From Stenotrophomonas mori (GTDB lineage: Bacteria > Pseudomonadota > Gammaproteobacteria > Xanthomonadales > Xanthomonadaceae): a stretch of 64,000 nt of DNA. Of the stretch, positions 11,666 to 20,213 are shown one piece after another. Each line of letters starts with the position of its first letter. Positions within the stretch are counted from its first letter, which is position 1. The notes under the pieces were generated by a model, which saw only the letters and a list, made by a program, of their open reading frames with translations, ran no database searches and had not been told where the DNA came from. Both the position numbers and the translations under genes were made by a program. Where the stretch lies: positions 1,116,001 through 1,180,000 of the forward strand of contig NZ_JAIKTS010000001.1 of assembly GCF_023556335.1 (NCBI RefSeq), given 5' to 3'.

Positions 11666-12862
11666 TCAGTTCGCCAACCGCCAAGCGGTCAGCTTGCCAT
11701 CCACGTTCTGCACCAGCAGCACTCCGTCGGCGACCACCGGCTGTGCGATCACCCGATCGCGGCCGCTGCGTTCGCGGGCGGCCAGGGCACCATCGCCCAT
11801 GTGCAGCCAGTGCAGGTACCCCTTGTAGTCACCCACCACGACATAGTCGCCCTGCAGCGCCGGGCCGGTCACCGAGCGCCGTGCCAGCGCCTGCTGCGAC
11901 CACATCGCCGACCCGGAGGTCTTGTCCAGGCCGTAGACCGTGCCCTTGCCGTCGGTCACCACCACATGCCCGGAGGACACCGCCAGGCCGCCGCCGCCGC
12001 CATGGTCGCGCGACCACAACGGACGGCCGCTCGGCCCTTCGATGGCCATGGTCTCGTTCTTGAAGCTGCTCACGTACAGGATGTCGCCTTCCAGCACCGG
12101 GGCGCCATCCACGTCGGCCATGCGCTCCAGTTCGGTACGCCCTTCCGGGGTCCCGACCATCTGCTCCCACAACGGGCGGCCGTCCTGCATCGCCAGCGCG
12201 TTGAGGGTGCCGTCGTCGTTGCCGACGAACAGCACGCCCGGGCCCAGCACCACCGGCGCATTGCCGCGGACGGTCAGCGACGGCAGCTCCTGGGCCTTGA
12301 ACCAGCGGCGTTCGCCGGTGGCGGCATCCAGCGCCGTGGTGCGGCCGTCATTGCTGTGCACGAACACCATCCCCTGGGCGACCGCCGGAGCACTGATCAC
12401 CTCGCCGGGGACGCGGCTGCGCCACTTCTCGCTGCCATCGGCCGCATCCAGCGCGATCACCTGCCCGTCCAGCGTGCCGATCACCACCAGTCCCTCGCCC
12501 GCGCCGGGACCACCGGACAGGCGCAGGCGCGGCTGCTTCTTCACCTTGGCGGGCCGGTATTCCCAGATCCGCCGGCCGGTCTGCAGGTCGAGCGCGTGCA
12601 CGCCGCCCTCCACCGCCGCGGCATAGACGCGGCCATCCACCACCACCGGCGCCTGGCGGACGCCGATCCGGCCCTCGCCCTTGCCCACGTTGGCCGTCCA
12701 CAGGCGGTTGACGCTGACGGTGGGGCTGAACTTGACCAGCTCGGCCGGTTCCAGCGCCTTCTTGGCCTCGGCGTCCTTACCGGCGAACCAGCCCTTCATC
12801 GTCGAGCAGCCACCCAGGGCCATCGCGACCAGCGCGATGCCCGCCACATGCTTGAATTTCAT
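11666..12862 (-). CDS. bamB: outer-membrane assembly lipoprotein BamB
   Basis: Lipoprotein subunit of the Bam complex that inserts beta-barrel proteins into the outer membrane. The 398-residue protein opens with a signal peptide and lipobox MALGGC (cleavage before Cys19), followed by an eight-bladed PQQ/WD40-type propeller made of repeated blocks such as [32 protein letters not shown] and [14 protein letters not shown]. The ATG overlaps the yfgM stop by one base (TGATG), which suggests translational coupling. Position between yfgM and der is the conserved order. Confidence 0.97.
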   Translation of the reverse strand: MKFKHVAGIALVAMALGGCSTMKGWFAGKDAEAKKALEPAELVKFSPTVSVNRLWTANVGKGEGRIGVRQAPVVVDGRVYAAAVEGGVHALDLQTGRRIWEYRPAKVKKQPRLRLSGGPGAGEGLVVIGTLDGQVIALDAADGSEKWRSRVPGEVISAPAVAQGMVFVHSNDGRTTALDAATGERRWFKAQELPSLTVRGNAPVVLGPGVLFVGNDDGTLNALAMQDGRPLWEQMVGTPEGRTELERMADVDGAPVLEGDILYVSSFKNETMAIEGPSGRPLWSRDHGGGGGLAVSSGHVVVTDGKGTVYGLDKTSGSAMWSQQALARRSVTGPALQGDYVVVGDYKGYLHWLHMGDGALAARERSGRDRVIAQPVVADGVLLVQNVDGKLTAWRLAN

Positions 12863-13503
12863 CAGAGAGTCTCCGTCGCGGGGTCGGCGACGGTGCCGCC
12901 TGCATCCATCAGCTTGATTTCGAGCAGACGGCGCTGCGGCGCGGCCACGTCCAGCCGGGCCAGCGACTGCGTGTAGAGGTCGCGCGCCTGGTCGCGCTTG
13001 TCCTGCGCGACCAGCGCATCGCCGCGGATTTCCAGGCCGGCGCTGTCGCTGCTGCCTTCCAGCAGCTGCGCGGCCTCGTCCGGCTTGCCGGTCTCGATCA
13101 GCAGCCGGGCGATGCGCTGGTCGACCAGCGTCCTGAACTCGCCTTCGGCCTTCAACCCGCGCAGGGTCGCGATCGCATCGTCGTTGCGGCCCGCCTCGAC
13201 CTGCGCCTTGGCCAGCTCCAGCGCCGCCAGGTCGGCATAGATGCCGGCCTTGCCGCCTTCCAGCGCCGCCACTTCCTTGGCCGCCTCGTCCAGGTCCTTG
13301 GACTGCAGGCTGCGCGACACCGCGTCATAGCGGATGTTGGCATCGGCCAGCCTGTTCAGCTGCTCGTTCTGCCACCATTTCCAGCCGCCTATCAGGGCCA
13401 GGGCGAGGACCACCCCGCCAATGATCCCGGCACCGTTCTGGCGCAGCCAGGTACGGACACGTTCGCCTTGTTCATGCTCGTCGAGCAGGTCGTCAATCGC
13501 CAT
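12862..13503 (-). CDS. yfgM: YfgM-like tetratricopeptide inner-membrane protein
   Basis: A 213-residue protein with a cytosolic N-terminus (MAIDDLLDEHEQGERVRTWLRQNG), one membrane segment at about residues 25-45 (AGIIGGVVLALALIGGWKWW) and a periplasmic helical repeat domain. In E. coli YfgM is an ancillary subunit of the SecYEG translocon working with PpiD and periplasmic chaperones. The N-terminal DDLLDEHEQGERVR motif and the position just before bamB are diagnostic. Its stop overlaps the bamB start (TGATG). Confidence 0.93.
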   Translation of the reverse strand: MAIDDLLDEHEQGERVRTWLRQNGAGIIGGVVLALALIGGWKWWQNEQLNRLADANIRYDAVSRSLQSKDLDEAAKEVAALEGGKAGIYADLAALELAKAQVEAGRNDDAIATLRGLKAEGEFRTLVDQRIARLLIETGKPDEAAQLLEGSSDSAGLEIRGDALVAQDKRDQARDLYTQSLARLDVAAPQRRLLEIKLMDAGGTVADPATETL

Positions 13504-13560
13504 GCGTAACTCTCGCTCCGACCCTGGCGGGGGAGCATTGGTGTTTGATCTGCGCTTGCT

Positions 13561-14421
13561 TCAATGCGAAACCGGCGCCACGGAGCCGTCAGAGGATACC
13601 GTAAAGCGGGCCACATTATTACCGCTCGTATAGCCGGCCAGATCGATGCTTTCACCGTCCTGCCGGAGGTCCACCTCGGTGGCGTTGCCGACCTTAATCC
13701 GGCCGACCTGACCGAGCGTGTAACTGCGTTTCTCCCCGGCCCGGACCAGCGCCTTCTCGACGATGGAGCCGTCCGGCGCCGAGACCTCCATCCAGCTGTC
13801 CCCCCTGAAGTCCAGGGTCATGCCCGCGTCGGGTGCCGGCGCGCGCACGGCCGCGGACGGCCGCGCCAAGGGCGCCATCGAGGCGATATAGGGCGCGCGG
13901 TCGGCCTGCGGCCGGGCCGCGGGCTCGGTTCCCGCCCCGCCCGCGGCGGCGGAGGGGGCCGCCGGCACACGATCGGGCACCACGTCCAGGGACGCGGTGC
14001 TCGGCGGCGCATCGCCGAACTTGCCGTCCAGCGCATACCAGACCGGGACCGCCAGCGCAGCGGTGATCACCACGTACACCGCCCGGCGCCCGAGGTTCTC
14101 GGCCATGCGCCGCAACCGCGGGGTATGCGTGTGGCTGACCAGCCGCGGCGGTTCGACCGGGGCGATCCCGGCCTTCTGCAGCAGGCCGTCCAGGTCCACG
14201 CCCAGCAACCGCGCATAGCTGCGCAACTGGCCGCGGACGAAGACCGGCGCGCCCAGGCGCTCCCACTGTTCCTGTTCGAGCGCGCCGACGACCTGCACCG
14301 GCATATGCAGGCGCGCCGCCACATCGGACAACGTCAGCCCGGCCGCTTCACGCGCCTGGCGTAGCTGTTCCCCGCACCCCACCGCCCCCTCTAAAGCGTT
14401 CAAACCCGGATCATTGCTCAC
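13561..14421 (-). CDS. rodZ: cytoskeletal protein RodZ
   Basis: Bitopic membrane protein that links MreB to the elongasome and helps set rod shape. The 286-residue protein has an N-terminal HTH_25/Xre-like domain (residues about 15-90; GEQLRQAREAAGLTLSDVAARLHM and the RSYARLLGVD segment), a juxtamembrane basic stretch, one membrane helix near residues 112-128, a proline/alanine-rich linker and a C-terminal DUF4115 periplasmic beta domain (FRGDSWMEVSAPDGSIVEKALVRAGE). It follows pilW with a 6-bp gap. ispG and hisS, which lie between rodZ and yfgM in E. coli, are absent here. Confidence 0.95.
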   Translation of the reverse strand: MSNDPGLNALEGAVGCGEQLRQAREAAGLTLSDVAARLHMPVQVVGALEQEQWERLGAPVFVRGQLRSYARLLGVDLDGLLQKAGIAPVEPPRLVSHTHTPRLRRMAENLGRRAVYVVITAALAVPVWYALDGKFGDAPPSTASLDVVPDRVPAAPSAAAGGAGTEPAARPQADRAPYIASMAPLARPSAAVRAPAPDAGMTLDFRGDSWMEVSAPDGSIVEKALVRAGEKRSYTLGQVGRIKVGNATEVDLRQDGESIDLAGYTSGNNVARFTVSSDGSVAPVSH

Positions 14422-14427
14422 AATGCA

Positions 14428-15231
14428 TCAGCCCTGGGAATTCGGGGTTGCGCCTGCAGGAAACTCCTCGCGCAACCGCTGCTGGTATCGGCTGGCGGCA
14501 CGTGTGTCACCCAGCCGTTCTTCAATCTGGATCGCAAGTTGTAACACGGATGCGGTGGCTTGCGCAGCCGCCAGACGCCGCTGGTAGAAGGCCCGGGCCT
14601 CCAGATTCCGGCCCGACAGAAACGCGTGCCGGGCCATGGATTCCAGTGCGAACGCATTGGTCGGCGTCAGCGCCAGCGCCTGCCGCAGGTCCTGCCCCGC
14701 ACGTTCGTTCTGGCCCGCGTCCAGCGCGCAGCCGCCGGCATTGGCCAAGGCTTCGGCACGCGCCGCATACGCGGCGTCCTCCAGCGCGCGGTCGAACCAC
14801 ACCAGGGCTTCGGCGGGGTAGCCATTGGCACACAGCCATGCCCCGTAGTTGTTCAGGATCTCGCCCTGCCTGGGCGCCAGCTCGGTGGCCTTGCGGTACA
14901 GCGCCTGCGCCCGGGCCTGGTCGCCAAGCCGGCCTTCGATGGCCGCCTGCAGGGTGTAGGCGGCGGGATCGTCGGGCGCCAGCTTCTGCGCCGAGCGCGC
15001 ATAGCCGCGCGCGGCCTCCAGGTCGCCACGGGCATAACGGTCGCCCGCCAGGCGCAGCACCTCCTGGTGCCGCATGCGCGTCCGCGCACCGCGGTCGTCG
15101 CGCACCGCGTAGTCCTGCATCTGCCCCTCCCACCGGACCCGGGTCGCCCGGGCATTGCCAGCACCCGACCCGCACGCGGCGAGCAGCAGCGCGATCAGCA
15201 GCGTCGCGAGCAGGCGCTCAGGCAAGCGCAT
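14428..15231 (-). CDS. pilW: type IV pilus biogenesis lipoprotein PilW/PilF
   Basis: Pilotin-type lipoprotein that helps the PilQ secretin reach the outer membrane and stabilises type IV pili. The 267-residue protein has a signal peptide with lipobox LLAAC (cleavage before Cys20) and then TPR helices (for example [58 protein letters not shown]). Its start overlaps the rlmN 3' end by 14 bp, and rodZ follows after 6 bp; this rlmN-pilW-rodZ order is conserved in gammaproteobacteria. Confidence 0.95.
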   Translation of the reverse strand: MRLPERLLATLLIALLLAACGSGAGNARATRVRWEGQMQDYAVRDDRGARTRMRHQEVLRLAGDRYARGDLEAARGYARSAQKLAPDDPAAYTLQAAIEGRLGDQARAQALYRKATELAPRQGEILNNYGAWLCANGYPAEALVWFDRALEDAAYAARAEALANAGGCALDAGQNERAGQDLRQALALTPTNAFALESMARHAFLSGRNLEARAFYQRRLAAAQATASVLQLAIQIEERLGDTRAASRYQQRLREEFPAGATPNSQG

Positions 15232-16420
15232 CCCCCTCCTGGGCCTGCAGGCGGCGGTTGAACTCCGCCTGGCGGCGGGTGCGGTCCATCACCTGGCCCT
15301 TGAGCTGGCCACAGGCGGCGTCGATGTCGTCGCCGCGGGTACGACGCACCATGGCCAGCACCTGCGCATCGAGCAGAATCTTCTGGAAGGCGCGGATCTG
15401 CGCTTCGTCCGAGCGCTCGTAGCGGGTCCCCGGGAAGGGGTTGAAGGGGATCAGGTTGACCTTGCCCGAATCCCGCGCCTGTACGGCATTGTCGAACTGG
15501 CGCATCAGCCGCGCCAGCTGGCGCGCATGCTCGGGCTGGTCGTTGATGCCCTTCATCAGGGTGTATTCGAAGGTCACCGAGTCGCGCTTCCGGTTGCCGC
15601 GCAGATAGCGCGCGCAGGAGGCCATCAGCTCGGCGATCGGATATTTGCGGTTGAGCGGCACCAGGGTTTCGCGCAGCTCGTCGTTCGGTGCATGCAGGGA
15701 CACCGCCAGCGAAACGTCGCTCTCGATCGACAAGCGGTCGATCTGCGGCACCAGGCCGGAGGTGGACAGGGTCACCCGCTTGTTCGCCAGGCCATAGCCC
15801 AGGTCGTCGCGCATGATGCTCATCGCGCACACGACGTTGTCGAAATTCATCAGCGGCTCGCCCATGCCCATCATCACCACGTTGGTGAGGCGCCGCTGCT
15901 GGTGCGGCACGTTGCCCAGGTGGCGCGCCGCGACCCACACCTGGCCGATGATCTCGGCGGTGGTCAGGTTGCGATTGAAGCCCTGGGTGGCGGTCGAACA
16001 GAACGTGCAGTTCAGGCCGCAGCCGACCTGCGAGGACACGCACAGCGTGCCACGGGTCTTGTCGGGGATGTAGACGGTCTCGATGGCGTTCTTGCCATCC
16101 ACCCCCATCGCCAGCAGCCACTTGTGGGTGCCGTCGGCGGAGGGCTTGTCGAACACCACATGCGGGACGACGACCTCGGCATGCTGCTGCAGCTTGGCGC
16201 GCAGCGACTTGCCGAGGTCGGTCATCTGGTCGAAATCGGTGACGTAGCGGTGGTGGATCCACTTCATCACCTGATGGGCACGGAACTTCGCCTCGCCGAG
16301 GGTCTCGACGAAGAACTGCTCCAGGCCCGCGCGATCGAGGTCGAGCAGGTTCTGCTTGCCAGCGGCCGGCGCCGGTTTCGGCAGCGGCTGGATGGCGGGG
16401 ATCTGTACGGCCTCGTTCAC
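15218..16420 (-). CDS. rlmN: dual-specificity 23S rRNA A2503/tRNA A37 methyltransferase RlmN
   Basis: Radical-SAM enzyme that methylates C2 of adenosine in 23S rRNA (A2503) and in tRNA position 37. The 400-residue protein carries the cluster-binding CxxxCxxC motif in [15 protein letters not shown], the [12 protein letters not shown] motif and the C-terminal resolving cysteine in [10 protein letters not shown]. The N-terminus (about 25 residues, proline and alanine rich) is a little longer than in E. coli, but the next segment [14 protein letters not shown] is the standard family start. ndk is 21 bp upstream. Confidence 0.97.
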   Translation of the reverse strand: MNEAVQIPAIQPLPKPAPAAGKQNLLDLDRAGLEQFFVETLGEAKFRAHQVMKWIHHRYVTDFDQMTDLGKSLRAKLQQHAEVVVPHVVFDKPSADGTHKWLLAMGVDGKNAIETVYIPDKTRGTLCVSSQVGCGLNCTFCSTATQGFNRNLTTAEIIGQVWVAARHLGNVPHQQRRLTNVVMMGMGEPLMNFDNVVCAMSIMRDDLGYGLANKRVTLSTSGLVPQIDRLSIESDVSLAVSLHAPNDELRETLVPLNRKYPIAELMASCARYLRGNRKRDSVTFEYTLMKGINDQPEHARQLARLMRQFDNAVQARDSGKVNLIPFNPFPGTRYERSDEAQIRAFQKILLDAQVLAMVRRTRGDDIDAACGQLKGQVMDRTRRQAEFNRRLQAQEGDALA

Positions 16421-16441
16421 GGCGTCAACCTTGTTTGCTGC

Positions 16442-16867
16442 TCAGCGCGAAACCACGTCGGTGGCGGCGAAGAAGTAGGCCACTTCGATGGCGGCGTTCT
16501 CGACCGAATCCGAACCGTGGGCGGCATTGGCATCGATCGACTCGGCGAAGTCGGCACGGATGGTGCCCGGTGCGGCGTCCTTCGGATTGGTGGCGCCCAG
16601 CAGGTCGCGGTGGGCCAGCACCGCATTCTCGCCTTCCAGCGCCTGGATCATCACCGGACCGGAGATCATGAAGTCGACCAGCGCGTTGAAGAACGGGCGC
16701 TCGCGGTGCACGGCATAGAACCCTTCGGCCTCACGGCGCGAGAGCTGCTTGTACTTGGCCGCGACGATCTTCAGGCCGGCCTTTTCGAAGCGGGCGTAGA
16801 TCTCGCCGATCACGTTCTTGGCGACGGCGTCGGGCTTGATGATGGACAGAGTGCGCTCGAGCGCCAT
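16442..16867 (-). CDS. ndk: nucleoside diphosphate kinase
   Basis: Transfers gamma-phosphate between NTPs and NDPs through a phosphohistidine. The 141-residue protein begins [15 protein letters not shown] and contains the active-site histidine in [17 protein letters not shown] and the upstream [13 protein letters not shown] segments; the block [20 protein letters not shown] surrounds the phosphorylated His. It leads the ndk-rlmN-pilW-rodZ-yfgM-bamB-der run. An intrinsic-terminator-like hairpin lies in its leader in the sense direction (see the separate entry). Confidence 0.98.
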   Translation of the reverse strand: MALERTLSIIKPDAVAKNVIGEIYARFEKAGLKIVAAKYKQLSRREAEGFYAVHRERPFFNALVDFMISGPVMIQALEGENAVLAHRDLLGATNPKDAAPGTIRADFAESIDANAAHGSDSVENAAIEVAYFFAATDVVSR

Positions 16868-16909
16868 GGAAGTTCTCCGGTATAGGGCCGGTCGGCCCGA
16901 GGGTACATG

Positions 16910-16934
16910 AAAAAAACCCGCGTGAGGACGCGGG
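16910..16934 (-). terminator. intrinsic-terminator hairpin within the ndk leader
   Basis: On the minus strand the sequence CCCGCGT-CCTC-ACGCGGG is followed immediately by seven T residues. It lies 43 bp upstream of the ndk start and reads in the same direction as ndk. No gene precedes it on that strand, because psrA is divergent. It is therefore either an attenuator in the ndk leader or the end of a short upstream transcript. Stem and T-tract are seen directly; the role is inferred. Confidence 0.7.
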
Positions 16935-16957
16935 CTTAGCCTGAATTGCGGTAGGTA

Positions 16958-16963
16958 ATTCTA
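16958..16963 (-). promoter_or_regulatory. candidate -10 box for ndk
   Basis: TAGAAT on the minus strand (5 of 6 to consensus), about 90 bp upstream of ndk. The -35 options at 17-18 bp (GTGCAA or TGTGCA) are weak. A transcript from here would run through the leader terminator after roughly 40 nt. Confidence 0.4.
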
Positions 16964-17001
16964 ACGACAGCATGCACGCTTTGCACAGCGGCAGATAAAT
17001 G

Positions 17002-17018
17002 ATGCTGCAAAGCAGCAT
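17002..17018. promoter_or_regulatory. CTGC-N3-GCAG dyad between ndk and psrA (PhaR-like motif)
   Basis: ATGCTGC-AAA-GCAGCAT is a perfect 7-bp inverted repeat with a 3-bp spacer. It contains CTGC-N3-GCAG, the consensus reported for PhaR operators in Paracoccus, and resembles the palindromes upstream of phaR in this window. It lies 30 bp upstream of the PsrA-type operator. PhaR binding is an inference. Confidence 0.45.
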
Positions 17019-17047
17019 GACCCGGTGCGCCGCCGGCGCGTAAGATC

Positions 17048-17061
17048 CAAACAATCGTTTG
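17048..17061. promoter_or_regulatory. PsrA-type operator
   Basis: CAAAC-AATC-GTTTG matches the published PsrA consensus (G/C)AAAC-N2-4-GTTT(G/C) perfectly. It ends 15 bp before the ATG of the PsrA-like regulator that heads the beta-oxidation operon, a position suited to autorepression. The repeat is seen directly; the binding protein is inferred from the family. Confidence 0.8.
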
Positions 17062-17076
17062 ATTGACTTGTCTGCC

Positions 17077-17730
17077 ATGGGCAAACCCGCCAACTTCTCC
17101 ACCAAGGACCGCATCCTCGGCGCCGCCGAGGAACTGTTCGCACAGCACGGCTTCGCCGGCACCTCGCTGCGCCAGGTGACCAGCCATGCCGATGTCAACA
17201 TCGCGGCGGTCAACTACCACTTCGGTTCCAAGGAAAACCTGGTCAACGAAGTCTTCCGGCGGCGCATGGACGAGATGACCGCCGCGCGGCTGGGCCGGCT
17301 GGAACAGGCCCTGGCCGGGCAGCCCGGCGACCTGCATGCGGTGCTGGCCGCCTTTGTCGAACCGGCCCTCGCGATGGCCCAGGACCGCCAGAGCGGCGGT
17401 GCCTTCGTGCGGGTGATCGCCCGCGCCTACGCCGAGAAGAACGACAACCTGCGCAAGTTCCTCTCCGACCACTATGGCCATGTACTGCGTGAATTCGGCA
17501 AGGCCATCGCCGCCTGCGTCCCCGAGCTGAACAAGGAAGAGCTCTACTGGCGCCTGGACTTCCTGGCCGGCGCACTGACCTATGCGATGGCCGATTTCGG
17601 CCTGATCAAACGCCCCCACGGCATCAGCGAGGCCGCCCACCGCAGCAAGGCGGCCCGCGAACTGATCCATTTCGCCGAAGCCGGATTCCGCGCCCGTCCC
17701 CGGGACGCGGTTCCGTCCCCGTCCCCGTGA
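17077..17730 (+). CDS. psrA: PsrA-like TetR-family fatty-acid-responsive regulator
   Basis: A 217-residue TetR protein starting MGKPANFSTKDRILG. The DNA-binding region EELFAQHGFAGTSLRQVTSH...VNIAAVNYHFGSKENLVNEVF closely resembles Pseudomonas PsrA, including the unusual VNxAAVNYHFGSK recognition helix; the C-terminal domain also shares the WRLDFLAGALTYAM-type helix. PsrA represses fadBA-type beta-oxidation genes and is released by long-chain fatty acids. Here the gene sits directly upstream of a dehydrogenase/hydratase and a thiolase and has a perfect PsrA operator 15 bp before its start. The start codon is ATG 17077; the TTG at 17059 would overlap the operator. A 32-bp gap separates it from the next gene, so the three form one operon. 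Confidence 0.88.
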   Translation: MGKPANFSTKDRILGAAEELFAQHGFAGTSLRQVTSHADVNIAAVNYHFGSKENLVNEVFRRRMDEMTAARLGRLEQALAGQPGDLHAVLAAFVEPALAMAQDRQSGGAFVRVIARAYAEKNDNLRKFLSDHYGHVLREFGKAIAACVPELNKEELYWRLDFLAGALTYAMADFGLIKRPHGISEAAHRSKAARELIHFAEAGFRARPRDAVPSPSP

Positions 17731-17762
17731 CTCCACCCGGTACCAACGAAAGGCCCACCACC

Positions 17763-20135
17763 ATGTCCAATTCCCTGCAGATCCGCCGCGCCGCCGTCCT
17801 TGGCGCCGGTGTCATGGGCGCCCAGATCGCCGCCCACCTGACCAATGCCGGCATCGACACCGTGCTGTTCGACCTGGCCGCCAAGGAAGGCCCGGCCGAC
17901 GGCATCGTGCTCAAGGCCATCGCCAACCTGGGCAAGCTGAGCCCGGCCCCGCTGGCGAGCAAGGCCCTGGCCGCGGCCATCACCCCGGCCAATTACGACT
18001 CCGGCCTGGAACAGCTGCGCGGCTGCGACCTGATCATCGAAGCCATCGCCGAACGGATGGACTGGAAGCAGGACCTGTACAGGAAGATCGCGCCGTTCGT
18101 GAACGAACACGCGGTGCTGGCCTCCAACACCTCCGGCCTGGGCATCAACAAGCTGGCCGACGTGCTGCCGGAAGAACTGCGCCACCGCTTCAGCGGCGTG
18201 CATTTCTTCAACCCGCCGCGCTACATGCACCTGGCCGAGCTGATCCCGGCCACGACCACCGGCAAGGCGGTGCTGGAAGGCCTGGAAACCTTCCTGACCA
18301 CCCACCTGGGCAAGGGCGTGGTCTATGCCAAGGACACCCCGAACTTCATCGGCAACCGCATCGGCGTGTTCTCGATCCTGTCCACCATCCACCACACCCA
18401 GCAGTTCGGTCTGGGCTTCGATGAAGTGGACGGCCTGACCGGCCCGCTGGTCGGGCGCCCGAAGTCGGCCACCTACCGCACCTCCGACGTGGTCGGCCTG
18501 GACACCATGGCGCACGTCATCAAGACCATGGGCGACACCCTGCCGGACGACCCGTGGCACAAGTACTTCCACGCGCCGGCCTGGCTGGAGGCGCTGATCG
18601 ACAAGGGCGCACTGGGCCAGAAGACCGGCGCCGGCATCTTCCGCAAGGTCGGCAAGGACATCACGGTCATCGACCTCGAGAAGCAGGACTACCGCCTGGC
18701 CGACCGCGTGGCCGCACCGGACGTGGTCGAGATCCTGAAGATCAGGAACCCGGCCGAGAAGTTCGCCAAGCTGCGCGAAAGCCGGCACCCGCACGCGCAG
18801 TTCCTGTGGGCCACGTTCCGCGACCTGTTCCACTACAGCGCCTACCACCTGGCCGACATCGCCGAAACCGCGCGCGACGTCGACCTGGCCATCCGCTGGG
18901 GCTACGGCTGGTCGCTGGGGCCGTTCGAGACCTGGCAGGCCGCCGGCTGGAAGCAGGTGGCGCAATGGATCGCCGACGACATCGCCGCCGGCAAGAGCAT
19001 GAGCGATGCGCCGCTGCCGGCCTGGGTGCTGGACGGCCGTGACGGCGTACATGCCGCCGAGGGCAGCTACAGCCCGACGCAGAATGCCCTGGTGCCGCGC
19101 TCGGCGCTGCCGGTGTACCAGCGCCAGCGCTTCCCGGACGCACTGCTGGGCGAGAGGTTCGCGCCGGGCGAGACCGTGTTCGAGAACGATGGCATCCGTC
19201 TGTGGACCGATGGCGACGGCATCGGCGTCATCAGCTTCAAGACCAAGATGAACACCGTGTCCGACCAGGTGCTGGACGGCATCCAGCACGCCATCGATCT
19301 GGCCGAGAAGCAGTTCAAGGGCGTGGTGATCTGGCAGAACAGGGAGCCCTTCTCCGCCGGCGCCGACCTGTCCGGTGCGCTGGGCGCGCTGCAGGCCGGC
19401 AAGATCGCCGAGTTCGAGGCGATGGTCGCCAACTTCCAGCGCACCAGCCAGCGCATCAAGTACGCCACCGTGCCGGTGGTGACCGCGGTGCGCGGCCTGG
19501 CCCTGGGCGGCGGCTGCGAATTCCAGATGCACGCGGCCAAGTCGGTCGCGGCACTGGAAAGCTACATCGGCCTGGTCGAGGCCGGCGTCGGCCTGCTGCC
19601 GGCCGGCGGCGGCCTGAAGGAACTGGCCGTACGCGCCTCGCAGGCTGCCGGTCCTGACGGCGACGTGTTCGCCGAGCTGAAGAAGACCTTCGAAACCGTG
19701 GCCATGGCCAAGGTCTCCAACTCGGCGGTCAACGCCAAGGAGCTGGGCCTGATGCGCGGCACCGACAAGGTGGTGTTCAACAGCTTCGAACTGCTGCACA
19801 TCGCCAAGGCCGAGGTCACCGCCCTGGCCGAGGGCGGCTACCGTCCGCCGCTGCCGGCACGCCGCATCCGCGTCGCCGGCGACGTCGGCATCGCCACCTT
19901 CAAGATGATGCTGGTCAACATGCTCGAAGGCCGCTTCATCAGCGCGTACGACTACGAGATCGCCGAGCGCATCGCCACCGTGCTGTGCGGCGGCAAGGTC
20001 GACCGCAACACGCTGGTGGACGAGGAGTGGCTGCTGACGCTGGAACGCAGGCACTTCGTCGAGCTGGCCCAGCAGGAGAAGACCCAGGCCCGCATCGCGC
20101 ACATGCTCAAGACCGGCAAGCCGCTGCGGAACTGA
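17763..20135 (+). CDS. 3-hydroxyacyl-CoA dehydrogenase/enoyl-CoA hydratase (FadN-type domain order)
   Basis: Bifunctional beta-oxidation enzyme, 790 residues. Residues about 8-300 form the NAD-binding and C-terminal parts of 3-hydroxyacyl-CoA dehydrogenase (AAVLGAGVMGAQIAAHL; HFFNPPRYMHLAELIP). A second dehydrogenase-like helical part follows, and the enoyl-CoA hydratase/isomerase fold lies at about 480-650 (EPFSAGADLSGALG oxyanion loop, RGLALGGGCEFQMH, EAGVGLLPAGGG). Classical FadB/FadJ have the hydratase first, so this is the reversed FadN-like order. With the following thiolase it completes the last three reactions of fatty-acid oxidation. GAAAGG lies upstream of the ATG. It is probably controlled by the PsrA-like regulator in the same operon. 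Confidence 0.95.
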   Translation: MSNSLQIRRAAVLGAGVMGAQIAAHLTNAGIDTVLFDLAAKEGPADGIVLKAIANLGKLSPAPLASKALAAAITPANYDSGLEQLRGCDLIIEAIAERMDWKQDLYRKIAPFVNEHAVLASNTSGLGINKLADVLPEELRHRFSGVHFFNPPRYMHLAELIPATTTGKAVLEGLETFLTTHLGKGVVYAKDTPNFIGNRIGVFSILSTIHHTQQFGLGFDEVDGLTGPLVGRPKSATYRTSDVVGLDTMAHVIKTMGDTLPDDPWHKYFHAPAWLEALIDKGALGQKTGAGIFRKVGKDITVIDLEKQDYRLADRVAAPDVVEILKIRNPAEKFAKLRESRHPHAQFLWATFRDLFHYSAYHLADIAETARDVDLAIRWGYGWSLGPFETWQAAGWKQVAQWIADDIAAGKSMSDAPLPAWVLDGRDGVHAAEGSYSPTQNALVPRSALPVYQRQRFPDALLGERFAPGETVFENDGIRLWTDGDGIGVISFKTKMNTVSDQVLDGIQHAIDLAEKQFKGVVIWQNREPFSAGADLSGALGALQAGKIAEFEAMVANFQRTSQRIKYATVPVVTAVRGLALGGGCEFQMHAAKSVAALESYIGLVEAGVGLLPAGGGLKELAVRASQAAGPDGDVFAELKKTFETVAMAKVSNSAVNAKELGLMRGTDKVVFNSFELLHIAKAEVTALAEGGYRPPLPARRIRVAGDVGIATFKMMLVNMLEGRFISAYDYEIAERIATVLCGGKVDRNTLVDEEWLLTLERRHFVELAQQEKTQARIAHMLKTGKPLRN

Positions 20136-20213
20136 GTGAGCGTGCCCAGGCGCGGCGCTCCGGCGCCGCCCTCGCCCGCCCTCACGCTCACACCCTTTGA
20201 AGAGATCACCGCA

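Noticed and set aside
8479..12063. 1194-codon plus-strand frame over folD, the moeB-like gene and der
   Set aside because: Antisense shadow of three well-supported genes; no domain motifs.
12862..14421. Missing ispG and hisS between rodZ and yfgM as a deletion
   Set aside because: As I recall, this shorter order also occurs in other Xanthomonadaceae, so their absence is not evidence of a local deletion.
16935..17047. tRNA or known small RNA between ndk and psrA
   Set aside because: No T-loop GGTTCGA, acceptor stem or anticodon arm; only the terminator and the dyads are supportable.
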